64,000 nucleotides of DNA from Flectonema sp. DT1601 (lineage: Eukaryota > Euglenozoa > Diplonemea > Diplonemida > Diplonemidae): contig OZ025794.1 in NCBI GenBank assembly GCA_964019425.1, positions 1,396,001 through 1,460,000 of the forward strand, given 5' to 3'. The translations under genes and the position numbers were made by a program. How positions within the stretch are numbered: the first letter of the stretch is position 1; each line of letters opens with the position of its first letter. Below the pieces are notes generated by a model, which was not told where the DNA came from, made no database searches, and saw nothing but the letters and a program-made list of their open reading frames with translations. Shown in pieces: positions 1-11,570 of this stretch.

Positions 1-910
1 CGCAAAATGAAGCAAAACTGGCCATCGAGCAGGTATCTCAGCTACAGCAAATGCAGCAACCTGCTCCACTGATGGATCCAGCTAAAGTAGAAGTGGCTCA
101 GCTTCTTGGAGTTATTGAAGATTTACAGAGAGCCATAGATGAAAAGAATGAGCTAATCGACCTGCTGTCACTTCAACTAACTGATCTTCAACGTCAATCT
201 GAACACGGAAAGCAGCGGATAACAGAAACCGAGGCAGCATTAGCGTCTGCGAGGTTTGAGGTATCAGAGCTGGTGCGTCGTCTTCAATCGCATGGGGAGA
301 ATTCAGCTGCCGCACCGACACCTGTTCAGACTCTTCAGAATCAAAGTGTTGATTTGGAGTCTCTTACAGCACTTCTTGATCGCCGTGATTCTCAGCGTGC
401 AGCTCAACTTCGAGTTCTTACCGATGATGTGTCTCACTTGAGAGCTCAATTAGTATGTCTTTAATTATATTATAGAAATGTTGTGTTGAGTTTATTTTAT
501 ACAAAGCGTAACAACAACAATAACAGACGATGTCAACTATGGCACCACCACCACCGCCTGTTGGAGTAACACAACTGCAATCAATAAGTTCATTGGGTGT
601 TGCTCCTATTCCACTCCCAGTTGGAAGTAGTACATTATTGCCGTCAACGTCTGTAGGTATATCAATGCCTTCTGTTGGTATCGCAACAACACCATTGCGA
701 TCTCAACCTCATGTTGCAGTAGCAGCAACCATACCGATGACAACGACTGCTGCAGCAAATATTGTGCAGCCCCGAGTGACGTCTCCCAGAAGAACTCCAA
801 GTCCTCTGTCTCGTGTTGCGCATTTAACTTCCAGCGACCTTCCTCTTCGAACTGGTATGACGCTGCCGCCCAGGGCTCGAGCGATATTTTCACCACCGAA
901 ACCTCCGTAG
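1..910 (+). CDS. Coiled-coil protein with Pro/Ser/Thr-rich tail (5' partial)
   Basis: The reading frame is open from the left edge (first full codon at position 3), so the N-terminus lies outside. The visible exon encodes a heptad-rich, Gln/Glu/Leu-rich coiled coil, for example EDLQRAIDEKNELIDLL. A conventional intron at 453-526 (74 nt, GTATGT...AACAG, phase 0) removes an early stop. The second exon, 527-910, continues in frame as a low-complexity tail with a run of prolines, many Val/Thr/Ser residues and SP/TP sites such as SPRRTPSPLSR, which suggest phosphorylation. No catalytic domain is visible. Coiled coil plus disordered SP-rich tail would suit a cytoskeletal or centrosome/flagellar protein, but this is inference and the family is unrecognised. 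Confidence 0.75.
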
Positions 911-1386
911 TTTAGGCTTCAGAGAAAAGTAGAAGGAAAGCAATAATTCCTAAAAAGTGATCATTTAGATTTCATAATGCAGTAAGGCACATCGGAGTGT
1001 TTTCTTTATTAGTTAGTTCAATAGATGTGTCGCGTTCATGGCTACACAAGTATCCCCTCTACGTGAAGTAGTACAGGGAGAAGTGTGTTCTTAAATTGTT
1101 GTAAATCAGGTTTTGTATTTTCGTAGATAGATATTATTTTTTTTATTGAATATTTTATTCTTATTTTCTTTTTTTTTTTTTTTTTTGAGTTTTTTTCAAA
1201 TTCTTATATCTATTTGTTCATCCAGGTTACTAGTGTGGGTCTAAGAGATTATGTTTGATTTGTTGTTGTAAGCACACTTTTTTATATTCCTTTTAACAGG
1301 TTTTACCCTCCCTCTTCACTTATCAGCTTACTTTGTTATTGTTTTTTTCAACACCTGTTTATCTTTTTTTGACATAAATTATTTAA

Positions 1387-1422
<36 letters not shown>

Positions 1423-1816
1423 AAAAAATACAGCACCTCCCGGTATACGAACAGCTAGGTAGGAATCGATCAATATTTGGATGGTTTTTTCCAAAAGACG
1501 GAAAACATTATTACGATACCGGAAGGACGTTTTCTAATATTTGGGAAGCGACATTCAACTGAAAGATGACAGTCACGATTCCGATTATAACCTTCTTGAA
1601 GACTATCTGAAGCCCTTTTGAATAGTACCTTCATACTTTGTGTAGAGAGACCCAGCTGTCTGTGTTTTAATAACTTTTCGAATATTTTTATTGCCTTGCG
1701 GAATACCAGTATCAGTGATTACTGTCGTTTGGTTAGTTATTCTTTTAAACAGAAGATGTAGTTGGTTGGTAATCTGGAGAATATTATTCAAAAACATTGT
1801 TGATTACTCTTTCCTC
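911..1816. other. Intergenic spacer with homopolymer runs
   Basis: No gene is seen. It holds T-runs (about 1137-1190), an A-run followed by AAAT repeats (about 1392-1428), and the pyrimidine-rich tract leading to the putative splice acceptor AG at 1817-1818 of the next gene. Confidence 0.6.
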
Positions 1817-1836
1817 AGAGGGCTGCAAACTTCAAA

Positions 1837-4531
1837 ATGTCTAAAAGCGAAGCAGTTAAAGTAATGATTAGGGTGCGGCCTTTCAACAGCCGAGAGATGA
1901 AGACATGTGGAAATGGTGAGTTTCCAATGTCGATAATATATATGCACCCAGAAGATGAGAAGGTCGACGTACTCGCAGCAGACGGATCGATAGCTGACAC
2001 TTATGAGTTTGGGAAGGCTTTCTGGTCTATTCCGGAGTCACAAAAACAGATCTGCTCAAAACCATTTGCTGACCAAGAAGGAGTGTTTCAAGAAATGGGT
2101 ATCAGTACAGTAGAGTCTGCTCTTGAAGGTTATCACAGTTGTATTTTTGCTTACGGACAGACTGGTTCTGGTAAGACGTACACCATGCTTGGATCCCCTA
2201 CTGATCCTGGTGTCGCACCAAAGCTTGTCGACCATCTTTACGAACAACTTGAAACAGCCAACAAGCGAGGCTGGAAATACGAAATTGACTTATCCTTCAT
2301 GGAGATTTACAATGAAAAGGTAAAGGATTTACTCTTAGAAATCAACGTTGGATCCCCTAAACGTCGCAAATCAAGTAAAAGTCCCAGCTCTCCCGCATCA
2401 CCAAAAGGTTCACCAAAAGGTAAAGATCAATATGCGGCACTTAAAGTTCGTCAAGATAAGTTGATTGGTGTTCACGTTGCTGGTCTCACAAGATTAGGTA
2501 AGGCGGATGGGATGCAAGATGCTGAATCAGTTAAAAAGGTTATGAAGTTTGGTATGGAGCATAGAGCTGTTGCTGAAACAAAGATGAACGCAACATCATC
2601 GAGAAGTCACGCAGTGTTTCAGTTGTGCATAACAGCTAAGAATACACAAAAGGGTATAAATAGATACTCGCATATTAATATCGTCGATTTAGCCGGAAGT
2701 GAAAAGATAAACATGAGTGGAGCCCAGGGAGCAACCTTAGTTGAGGCTACCAGGATTAATTTATCCTTAACTACTTTGAGACGTGTCATTGATGCCCTCA
2801 TTCAAAACGCTACTGCAAAGGCTAAAGTACTTCCTCCATACAGAGACTCAATGTTGACATATATATTGTCAGAGTCTCTTGGAGGTAACAGTAATACTAT
2901 GATGCTTGCTACTATTTCACCATCAGAGATGAATAGAGAGGATACAATTAATACTTTAAGATACGCCATGAAAGCAAAATCCATCGTAAACACTGTTAGA
3001 CGTAACGAACAAAAACAAGAGACAAAAGTTGGTCATTTCGCTGCAGAGATTAATGCCCTTCGTCAACAACTTGTAGATGAGGATCCTGACGTACAAGAGT
3101 ATGAAGATCTGAAGAGTGATTTAGCGAGAAAACAAACCGCAATGTCTGCGGAGATACTTAAAATGAAAGAATCACAAGCTGAAATGGAAGACAGAAAGCA
3201 ATCAATCGTAGCTGCTTCCAGACGTAAAACAGAAGTAGAAGACGAGTTCAAAGCACTCAAACAAGAAGGCCTCGTAGAAAAGCATCGAATCCAAGAAGAG
3301 GAAGCTCGCGTACAGGAATTAGAAACCCAACGACTCCGTGATCTTCAACGCGAAGTCGCTCTCAGAGACGAACAAGCCGAAGCAAAATTAATTGAAGAAG
3401 CTCGTGTCAAGGCTGAGCTGGAAGAACAGAAGCAAGAAACAATCGAAACCCACGCTGCTCTACAAACTGATATTAATATTCTGAACAAGAGAAAGTTTGC
3501 TCTGGCATTTAAGAAAGCATTCATGCTAACAAAGGTTTCCGATAATAAAGGACATCTCAAGGGTCAGGTAGCCAGCTTAGTCGTTGAAATTGCAAAATGT
3601 GAAGAAGAAATTAAAAAAGTAGAAGAAAGCACGATAAGAACTCAAATAAGCACTCGAAGCATGGAAGCAGACATCCGTTACAGTTATGAAAAGTGTGAAG
3701 AGATTGAAACATCAACAACATTACAAGACCTTCAATCTCAAGCAGATGAAAGTCGTCTGTCTGGCGAAGAGCTGGAAACGGAAAACAACATTCTTCTGGA
3801 GAACTTATCAGAATTAAGAATCAAAGTTGGTACGTTAGAAAGAAGTAAAGCAAACGCAGTCGAAAGGTTGTTTACTAAACAGTGTGAGATCAATAGAAAA
3901 ACTGAGATGGCAAAGTCTATCAAAATTCGTCTTGAGGACAACCTAAAAGCAGTTCAAAGAGAGCTCTCAGACACTCGTGATGAAGTAAGACATGCTCGTA
4001 CTCTTCGTGAGAAGGCCAGAACTGGATCTGATTCTATCAAAACTAAGAAGCACCGCATGCTAATGGAAGCCGATGAACTGAATGAAAGAAATGAAGCACT
4101 CCACCTAGCACTCGATACTAACATGGGTCAACTTCACACTCAAACAAGAAGAGTATGTTTTCACGTTATCTCAATTAAACTTAAAGCTTCTATTAAACAA
4201 CACAATCAAAACAATAACATCAACTCAGCTTCAAGGACTCCACGAGGAATCAAAACCATTGGGAGATGAGATGAGGTTCAAGTCCATGTTACTGCAACTG
4301 GGATATGGCAGAGTCGCATCTAATGGTGGAAGGTATGCAGAACTCACTTTGTTGAGTAATCTTTTGTAATCCTTCTTAAATTAAATAACAAACAGAATCG
4401 CGACTCGCCCTGTTCCCTTCAATGCAAATTACCATTCTCCTTCACCATCACCTGTTCGTAGTGAGAATGGAGGAGTTCATCTCTCACCGAGAAGTAGTAG
4501 AGGATCACCATCTTTAAATGATCGAATGTAA
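1837..4531 (+). CDS. Kinesin motor protein, kinesin-3-like
   Basis: ATP-driven microtubule motor. Three exons: 1837-4152, 4229-4332 and 4396-4531, with introns of 76 and 63 nt that both begin GTATG and end CAG. The N-terminal motor (about residues 7-395) opens with VKVMIRVRPF. It has the P-loop GQTGSGKT (107-114), switch I SSRSH and switch II DLAGSE. It also has a Lys/Ser-rich insertion after residue 160 (SPKRRKSSKSPSSP...). The motor is followed by about 370 residues of nearly uninterrupted coiled coil and a short SP-rich tail (SPSPSPVRS). No FHA, PH or other cargo domain is visible. Motor position and sequence style point to kinesin-3, but the usual FHA module is absent, so the subfamily is tentative. 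A putative trans-splice acceptor lies at 1817-1818, 18 nt before the ATG. Confidence 0.92.
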
Positions 4532-5994
4532 ACAGTGAAACCATTGAATACTTTACCAGTTTTAGTTTGAGTTGTGGAAGTATCCGAAAGGACAATAGCT
4601 TCCCCTCATTGCGTGTACACGGATGACACGAGTTCTCCGAAGTGCGGTAGTCACCCTATTGTATCCCTTCTGTTACCACTTATAGTCTCATTTAGTTAAA
4701 GACGATCCCTTAGTGAGGGTTATTATGATGTAGATTGACACTTACCTGTCACACTACCACCTGTATCCAATTTATTTATTTATTTATATCAATTGTTTGT
4801 TTCTCTATTCACAAGTTCCTTCGTTGTTTTTTCTTCTTCTTTTTTTTTTTTTTGTGGTCTCGTTCGTTGGAATGACGAGAGAAAATTAACACCAGGTAAA
4901 CGAGACGTGGTAAGAAGAGGTTTTTTTTTTTTTCTTCTTTCTTTTCTTTTTCTACGGGTTAGCAGTTGCTAATTGCGTGTGATGAATGACAGGTGAGATG
5001 TTCTGTTTTAATAGCAATCCTCCACCAGTCAGTCAAGTCACGGTTACGTAAGACTGAGGTGTAATTAAAATGCTTCTCACTTAGAGGCAATAATGTAGGG
5101 TGTTGGGTGTTGTTAAGGGACAAGGAACACAACTTCACAATCCTGTCCCTGTGCGAGTACCATTACAGTTTTTCTGTTATTTTTTGTATTCGTTGAAAGG
5201 GATGGCTGAGGCCTTCTCAATACCCAAGTATTGTACTTCGGTGGTGGTTTTTTTTATTTTCTTATTTTTATTTTTCGCATTTAACAAGTATTGTAAGAAC
5301 GAAGTCGAGAATGTTGACAGCTATGTTTGATAAACTTCCTTTAGCTTTATCGTTTGTAGTTTAATTCAGTTCACGGTTTCGTGCACAAACAAACAGGCTT
5401 GTCTTTTTTTCTCTCTTCAACAGGCTATTCATTTCAGCTTCAGAAAGTGGTTTTTATTTTTCGCACAAACTTGTAGTGGTAGGGAGGGGGGGATTTTTTT
5501 TTATTATTTTTTTTTTTTTTTGTTAGTATCTTTTCGAGACGGGAAGCCTTCCCAAAATATTAATTTTTGCAGTTATTTCCCTTTTATGAAAGTTCACAGT
5601 ATTGTTCAATAGACTCGTAAGAAATGTTGAATGGACACACCAGACTGTGTATACTGACTACGTATGTACTTGTCATTTGTTGTATTGTTTTTTTTCTTCT
5701 TTTCCCCCTTCAAATTTTCTTTTGTTCGATTTGTTGCAGAACAGTTTTCCAAGACGCCCCTCATCTTGTATTATTCACGTATTAGTGATTTCCCGAGCCA
5801 GACGGGTTCGATCCCGCCTCAGCTCCGTGCGATTTCGTAATAATCCATAAAACTAATATCTGACGAGAGTTATTTGTTACCTACAGGAGTTGTTACAGAA
5901 TTAAATTATCCGTTCACTAAATTAAGTGTTGTATAGCTTCTGACGTTTACCTTTCGGTATTGATAACTAAACTTTCTAACTCTTTTCTTTTCAG
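4532..5994. other. Intergenic spacer
   Basis: No gene is supported. It contains several T-runs (about 4840-4852, 4921-4933, 5495-5521), a solo copy of the retroelement terminal repeat (5278-5394, listed separately), and a tRNA T-arm look-alike near 5805 that does not fold as a tRNA. The last 25 nt are CTAAC plus a pyrimidine tract before AG 5993-5994. Confidence 0.55.
5278..5394 (+). repeat. Solo terminal repeat of the YR retroelement (old copy)
   Basis: This segment matches the A-type terminal repeat of the retrotransposon at 58,856 (shared words include AACAAGTATTGTAAGAACGA and the end CACGGTTTCGTGCACAAACA). It differs at many positions and small indels, whereas the repeats of the distant full element are identical to each other. 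No element coding sequence flanks it. It is most simply a solo remnant from an older insertion of the same family. Confidence 0.75.
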
Positions 5995-6011
5995 TCAGAC
6001 AAGTCCAGAAG

Positions 6012-9000
6012 ATGACTCGAAGAGGAGTTGGTAGCGGCATCAAGCCCAAGAGTTTCGACGATCTTGCAGCAGCATTCGATGACGACGATGATGAAAGTGA
6101 GGAAGAAGCCCCACTGACAGCAAAGGAGATGTTGGATGCAGAAACAGCCAGAAAAAAGAAAAGAAGAGCAAAAACTACCCGAGAAGAGAAGAAAAAGAAA
6201 CGACCACCGATGCCTGCGGCACCACCCCTACCAACAACAGTTGAGACACCAGAGAAGAATAAGTCGCAACTTTCATTTAAACAATCGCATACTGTTGGTG
6301 GGTTGTCAGGTCTTCACAGTGATGATGAAGAAGATGATGTTACTAAATATCTTAAAGAGAAACATCAAAACTCTGATGGTTCGGGAGACGAGAACTCCCC
6401 GACAGGTGTAAGTTCGCTATTCTTCAGCGACGCACCTGAGGAAACGAAGACGGCGAAAAAGAGATCAGCCCCTGACGCTGAACAGGAAGGCGAATACATG
6501 ACTGACGCACAAGCAACAACCGCTCGCGTCAACCAAAAGTCAAAGCAGCCACAACAGCAACAAAAACAACAGCAGTCAGGAAGAAATTTCACCGTCAGAG
6601 AGACAAAGAAGCTTGAGGAGGTAAAACCCGTTGCATTTAATTTTTCTGGGGGTCCTACCAACCAATCGAAAATATCAACTTCAGCAACCACAGTAAACCC
6701 TGACAACTTACTCTTTTACTGGCTTGATGCCAGAGAAGATGGTTCAGGTCTTCTTGGTACTGGAGGACATAATAGTCCAGGAACTGTTTATTTATTTGGT
6801 AAAATAATAGTTGGAGGCCGAGCAGAGTCTTGTTGTTTAAGAGTTGGTGGGTTACAAAGACAGGTCTTTATGCTTCCAAGAACTGACGTAGAAGTCATTG
6901 ATGCACAAAGAGAAGTCAGCAGACTATGCAGCGAGAGGGGGATTAGCAAGCGACGTGTTGATGTTCGAGATCGTTGGTATGCTTTCGAAGATGATGGGAT
7001 TCCGAGAGATGTGTCAAAATGGATAAAACTATCCTACGATCCTTCTTATAGAGAACTTGGTATTACTCCCAACCACAGTACTGACGTTCAAAAATATCTG
7101 AATTCCGTAACCCACGCCTTTGGTGACAACAGATCATTCCTTGAAATGTTTCTTCTGAAGAAAAGATTAAAAGGACCATCTTGGATTGAAATCCCGAGAT
7201 CTGCTCTTACTAAACTAACACCAGGTGAGCAAACTAGTCATTGCAGATCTGAGTATTTAGTAAGTACTTACAAGGCGATGAAAACTAATTTGATACAGCC
7301 TCCTGTACCACCAAAATTAAAAGTTATATCAGTCTCTCTTCACACTTACATGAATGAAAGGAACTCAACGAATGAGATTATTGGGATTTCGTGTGTTAGC
7401 TACGTAGATGTTGATGTAGAGAAACCTGCAAGTCAGAGTGACCGTGCTCATCGTTGGGCAGGTATCCGACCAGGAGGTGACTTACCGAGACTTCCTGCTC
7501 CGCACATGATCGATTCATTTTTCAAATCGAGAAGCGTTGCAACTCCGGCACAATTTCACTCCGAGTCACAACTGCTGTCGTCATTCTTAAATATTATTCA
7601 AACTGAAGACCCGGATATGTTTATTGGTCACAATTTCCTATCCTACGATTTGGACGTCCTCCTCCATCGAATGTCACATCACAAAATCCCCAACTGGGAC
7701 ACTCTTGGTAGACTTCGTCTCAAACATATGCCTCGACTTCAATCTGGTGTTGGTGGTAGTGGTGATTCTACTTGGGAAGAGAGATCAATATTAGCAGGAA
7801 GGTTAGTAGCTGATACTTATTTACTTTCGAAGGAGTACTACGGCAGGGCTGAGAACTATAAACTTCGACAGCTCGCTTGTGAACTAAAGCTTGGAGTTAC
7901 TGAAGACACACTTCAAGTACCTGACTACGTTAGTAACGGAACTGAATTAGATACTGTTGAGTTATTATTTCATATTATCAGCAGAACTGATGAGAAGTCA
8001 GGATTAGCATTCAAACTCGCAGATTCACTTCAAGCAATTCAGTTAACAAAACGACTAACCTTTTTAGCTGGTAATCTTTGGTCAAGAACACTTACAGGAT
8101 CAAGAGCAGAACGAACTGAGTACTTGTTAATGCACGATTTCTATAACCAGAAATATGTTCTTCCTGATAGGAGAGCTGCTCGTACAAAAACAACAAAGAG
8201 AAAAGCAAAATACAGCGGAGGAATGGTTTTAGAACCGAAGAAAGGATTGTACACGGATTACGTTCTTCTGCTTGATTTTAATTCACTTTATCCATCAATT
8301 ATTCAGGAATATCAAATTTGTTTTTCAACTGTCTCGCGTACTTCTGATGAAGATGACGAAAGTGTTCCAGCTGTTCCTCAATCAGAATCTCTCTCATGTT
8401 CAAAGTGTCGCGACAATTCAAAAAATTGCACTCATAAATGTATTCTTCCGAAAGCAATTAAAGGTCTCGTTGATGATCGACGTCAAGTTAAAAAACTATT
8501 ATCATCAGAACGAAACCCAGACATGCGTGCCCAGTATGATATTATTCAAAAGGCATTAAAGTTAACAGCTAACAGTATTTATGGTTGTCTTGGTTTTGAA
8601 CACAGCAGATTCTATGCGCAGAAGTTAGCAATGATGGTGACCTACCAAGGTATTGTATTTTAGTTATTCTGGTATGAACGGAGAGAAGAAAAAAAAAAAA
8701 AAAAAAACATCAACAGGACGAGAAGCTCTCGCAACTACCATCGATCTTGTCCACCAGCTACCAGAACATAATTTAAATGTTGTTTATGGAGATACAGATT
8801 CAGTTATGGTAGACTGCGGTATTCCTAACACGGCACCAGTACAACAAGCGATTGATAAAGCAAATGTTGTAAAGAGAGCTGTGAATAGTAAATATAATAG
8901 TTTAGAGATTGATATCGATGGAATATATAAAAGTATTCTACTCGTTAGAAAAAAGAAATACGCTGCAATGACGATGGATCCTTCAGGACAATCTCACAGA

Positions 9001-10200
9001 GAAGTTAAAGGTTTAGATCTGGTTAGACGAGACTGGTGTTCATACACGTCAGATGCTCAAACTGTTATATTGGATTTTATTTTAAGTGGCGAAGAAGAAG
9101 AAGTCGTTCGCGAAAACATTTTAAAATACCTGGAGGACTTAGCAGCTGAGGTTCGATCACCAGAAGCTCGTCTTGAGCGTTTTATTATAACAAAATCACT
9201 AACAAAAGACCCTTCTGGGTATGTTGACGGAACATCACAACCTCACGTTGTAGTAGCCCAACGTCTACAACAAAATAAAATTCCAGTTAAGGTTGGTGAT
9301 TTTATTCAGTACATAATATGTACGGGAAGTCATTCAGAAAAACTTAGCGCTAGAGCGTTTACTCCTGAGGAAATAATTCATCACAATAAGACAATAGATA
9401 AAGAGTGGTATTTAATGCAACAGTTTCATCCTCCGATTTCAAGATTATGTGAACACATTGCAGGTCTTGATAGTCACATATTACAACACAGTTTAGGATT
9501 AGAAGTAACTGAACCAACCAACGCTATTGAAGCAACAGATAAAGAAACATCAGAATATCTAATCACAGCACCATCGTTGTATAGAAATTTATCTGAGAGA
9601 TTCTACCCGCTGGCGATTCCTTTGAATGCTTGTAAGAAGTGTGGTGTAGTACCAGAAACAGGTCTCGATACTCATCATATAATTAAAGAAAGACTTCTTA
9701 ATTGGAATGATAAGTGTATAGCTGGATCAGGATTGTTTGTTTGTTTGAAGTGTGGAGAGCACATCGATCTTAAACAGGTATCTCAAACAGTGGTAAGCGA
9801 GATTCGTCGACGTCAGCGAGAGTATGCTGCGTGTCCTGTTGGGTATGAGTGTGATTACATACCAGATGATCAAGACTACATTACAGATAGACATATCAGA
9901 GATTATGTTGATTTTGTTAAAGCTTTATTCAACATGCCTGAATGGTTTAGAGTAGTACTTCAGTTAATTCAAAGCGTTCCAATAGAAAAGATCACAACTA
10001 TCACTGGAAGGGGAAGTTCATATTCACCTGACTTTCTTCAAAAGGAAGTTCTTGAGAAGGTCTATGCTCTCCTTAGTGATGATGAATTAAATCAAGTTCA
10101 TTCTGTAATTGAATACGTTGAGCCACTCGCTAAACAATATGCGAGATCATCCATAAACATTGGATCACTATTCGCTAATGTCACTCGATACACTCTCTAG
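6012..10200 (+). CDS. POLA1: DNA polymerase alpha catalytic subunit
   Basis: Family-B replicative polymerase that extends primase RNA primers at the replication fork in the nucleus. Two exons (6012-8649 and 8717-10200) give 1373 residues, close to the usual size of about 1450. The N-terminus is acidic/basic and disordered. The polymerase core shows motif A DFNSLYPSII (about residue 755), motif B KALKLTANSIYG (about 848) and motif C YGDTDS (about 904). The C-terminal zinc module has paired cysteines, for example CKKC near 1184 and CLKC near 1223, which bind the B subunit and an Fe-S/zinc site in this family. The 67-nt intron begins GTATTG, contains a long A-run and interrupts the conserved VTYQ-GRE segment. 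An acceptor-like AG lies at 5993-5994, 17 nt before the ATG, preceded by CTAAC and a pyrimidine tract. Confidence 0.96.
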
Positions 10201-10513
10201 TTTGAATGACTTCCTTCCAATAAGTTGTGTTTATTAAGACACAACCTTCTCTTTGTCAATGGGAATGCATTACGGTTTCCTTAGATTTTCTGTACTCAAA
10301 ATGTTTTTTTTTTTAATAGTTTTCTTATGTTTTTTTAAAAAAAAAAAGTTTGTAGTGTTAAACGAACATCTTTTTCTTAATACGAAATGAAACAACTAAT
10401 GAGACAAGCATTCCTTTATCAGAATACAAGCAGTCTTATGAAGAAGAGTTCAGGTTCCCTCCCCAACCAAGTTCGATGTATTTTGTTTGTTTTCCTGTTA
10501 ACACACCACACAG
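10201..10513. other. Intergenic spacer
   Basis: AT-rich with a T-run and an A-run around 10,303-10,350. It ends in ACCACACAG, the acceptor-like site of the next gene. No gene is seen. Confidence 0.5.
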
Positions 10514-10528
10514 TAATCGTTTAGAAAG

Positions 10529-11071
10529 ATGCTTCAGAAAACAACATGTGGATCAGGTGCAGTATTACCTGGTCAGGTAATGGATGGTAAAGAACTTCAG
10601 GGAACGAGAGTAAAACTAAAAGATGGACTATACGTAAGTTGTACCACATACAATGCTCTGGGGATGGTTCATAGGGCTGGTGAGATCTTTGCTGTTGCTC
10701 ATCCGGTTGTGAAGACTGGATTTAAAATAAATGACGGAAAGCGGAGACTTGATACTAAAAGTAACTACCAACAGTCTTATGGAACTGCTGGTGGGGGAAT
10801 GTTTTGTAAACGACCTCAGAAATATCATCCAAACGCACCGAGAAATCGACTTCCTCCGATGACTGAAACCCGCAGAGCTTGCAGATATGGAGCACGTCCA
10901 CAGTCAGCTTCTACCAGTTGTGTTATAAATAATGCTCCAGACTATGCTGGTCGTTTTGTAACTGTACAACAACGAAGTTATACTCGTAAAGGAATGTATC
11001 CAACTGGTTATGCTAATCAAGGAATAGTAGCTGCTGCTACCAAGTGGCATCATCAACGAATTAAAGATTAA
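10529..11071 (+). CDS. Hypothetical protein, 180 aa, basic
   Basis: A single-exon ORF with a plausible acceptor (AG 10,512-10,513) 15 nt before the ATG and the same codon style as its neighbours. The product is basic and rich in Gly, Arg, Tyr and Gln. It has Pro/Tyr-containing stretches such as PQKYHPNAPRNRLPP and a C-terminal RSYTRKGMYPTGYANQ segment. No signal peptide, membrane span or recognisable domain is seen. Short basic proteins with repeated aromatic/Pro motifs are common among axonemal microtubule-associated proteins, but nothing here proves that role. Confidence 0.65.
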   Translation: MLQKTTCGSGAVLPGQVMDGKELQGTRVKLKDGLYVSCTTYNALGMVHRAGEIFAVAHPVVKTGFKINDGKRRLDTKSNYQQSYGTAGGGMFCKRPQKYHPNAPRNRLPPMTETRRACRYGARPQSASTSCVINNAPDYAGRFVTVQQRSYTRKGMYPTGYANQGIVAAATKWHHQRIKD

Positions 11072-11570
11072 ATAGTTTTCTTTTGTCGTCTGCTGGCTCA
11101 AATTTAGTTCTTTTTGTCAAAGTGACACTTTCAATTATCACGAGACTCTCTCTGTCCCAGTTCAACTTTCTATCATATAAAGATATCCTTCCCTGCAAGC
11201 AGCTGATGGGATCGTCGCAGCCTCCCTCCTGAATAGTGACCCTTTTTCTGTCATCAGGTTTGCATCAAAGGCTCTTCGATTGAAGCCAAACGTTTTCGCT
11301 TCAATTACCGATTGGTGAGTTTTAATAAAATGCTGTACCCCTTTTTGGAAGTCATCTTTCCAAAAAAAAAAAAAACAGACACTTCTGTGGTTCTGAATTA
11401 TAGTGCTGATCCGAAACTTTCGAGAAAAAAAAAGAAAGAAAAGAAAGAAAGAAAAAAAAAAAAAAAAGCAAGTCTTGTTATTTACACTTCGAACTTGGAT
11501 ACCGTCCGTGATCGGCTCACCACTATTGCTTGTTAAGTATTATTTTCTAAAAAGGAAGATAACAAAGAAT
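11072..11570. other. Intergenic spacer with purine runs
   Basis: It contains an A-run (about 11,361-11,373) and a long A/G-only tract (about 11,425-11,467). The tract stays open in the frame of the next gene and would code for poly-Lys, but no gene is supported here. Confidence 0.5.

Noticed and set aside
5795-5830. tRNA-like T-arm (GGGTTCGATCCC) in the spacer before POLA1
   Set aside because: The T-loop is one base short, and no acceptor, D-arm or anticodon arm can be drawn. At most a decayed tRNA.
11403-11570. N-terminal extension of POLE2
   Set aside because: It encodes only a translated A/G run (poly-Lys). ATG 11,571 starts the conserved helical domain.
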